19,668 nt of DNA from Caldilineaceae bacterium (GTDB taxonomy: Bacteria > Chloroflexota > Anaerolineae > Caldilineales > Caldilineaceae): assembly GCA_014879855.1 (NCBI GenBank), contig JACSRH010000131.1:1-19668 (forward strand), given 5' to 3'. Shown here piece by piece: positions 19,408-19,668 of the stretch (its first letter is position 1; each line of letters opens with the position of its first letter). Under the pieces are notes generated by a model. It was not told the origin of the DNA and ran no database searches. It was given only the letters and a program-made list of their open reading frames with translations. The position numbers and the translations under genes were made by a program.

Positions 19408-19668
19408 ATGAAATTTGACGCCTATTTGATTACCAGCGATCTGCAGCAAATGCCAGCGCTGGCCGCCGCGATCGAGTCTGTTGGTTTCGACGGCATCTGG
19501 ACCGCAGAGACCAGCCACAATCCATTTCTGCCGCTGACGCTGGCGGCGGAGCATACGCGGCGCATCTCGCTGGGCACAGCGATTGCCGTCGCCTTTGCGC
19601 GCTCGCCGACGACGCTGGCGCACATCGCGTGGGATTTACAGCGCTACAGTCAGGGACGCTTCTTGCTT
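19408..19668 (+). CDS. Luciferase-like (LLM class, probably F420-dependent) oxidoreductase, N-terminal part
   Basis: The frame from ATG 19408 is open to the window edge, giving exactly 87 residues. The start MKFDAYL, the helix AAAIESVGFDGIWTAET, the strand ISLGTAIAVAFARSPTTLAHIAWDLQRYS and the terminal GRFLL match the N-terminal barrel of luciferase-like monooxygenases (typically ISLGTAV, RSP and A..DLQ..S.GRF..GLG). Members use F420 or FMN to oxidise or reduce varied substrates. The likely F420 use is inferred from similarity to such proteins in Actinobacteria and Chloroflexota. It is divergent from the dehydrogenase gene. Confidence 0.88.
   Translation, partial: MKFDAYLITSDLQQMPALAAAIESVGFDGIWTAETSHNPFLPLTLAAEHTRRISLGTAIAVAFARSPTTLAHIAWDLQRYSQGRFLL

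Overview
This is a high-GC bacterial window that looks like accessory carbohydrate-uptake territory of a Chloroflexota (Anaerolineae/Caldilinea-like) genome. That placement is inference. It rests on two lipoprotein-dependent sugar-type ABC importers, a GH3 glycosidase, an F420-type luciferase-like oxidoreductase, a multi-TM sensor-like protein of a kind I associate with this phylum, and an abundance of short palindromic or heptad-like intergenic repeats.

Region 1 (1-6945, minus strand) is one apparent operon read right to left: LacI-family regulator, family-5 solute-binding lipoprotein, OppB-like permease, OppC-like permease, OppD-like ATPase and OppF-like ATPase (cut by the window edge). A promoter with a perfect TTGACA -35 box lies at 6918-6945. 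A perfect 40-bp palindrome (6883-6922) overlaps its -10 box and is followed by tandem 12-bp repeats. Although the transporter belongs to the oligopeptide class, the LacI regulator and the nearby GH3 enzyme suggest it imports an oligosaccharide.

Region 2 (7063-11104) holds a membrane sensor-like protein without a kinase domain (minus strand) and, divergently, a cytoplasmic GH3 beta-xylosidase/beta-glucosidase followed by a long hairpin.

Region 3 (11102-12391) is a toxin-antitoxin spot. An intact vapBC pair (minus strand) lies beside a decayed higBA pair (plus strand) whose toxin has an internal deletion and whose antitoxin has lost its start codon and carries a one-base frameshift.

Region 4 (12398-17770) has a phytoene-dehydrogenase-like FAD oxidoreductase (minus strand) divergent from a CUT1-type sugar ABC operon: binding lipoprotein, MalF-like permease and MalG-like permease. 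No ATPase gene accompanies this operon.

Region 5 (17825-19668) has a WbpA-like nucleotide-sugar dehydrogenase (minus strand) with two in-frame low-complexity insertions, divergent from the start of a luciferase-like oxidoreductase that runs off the window.

The most unusual themes are (i) different palindromic repeat elements in the gaps of both transporter operons, (ii) repeat-like sequence inside the coding region of the dehydrogenase, (iii) the elaborate operator at the head of the LacI operon, and (iv) the decayed higBA locus. I did not find a clearly new defence or biosynthetic system.
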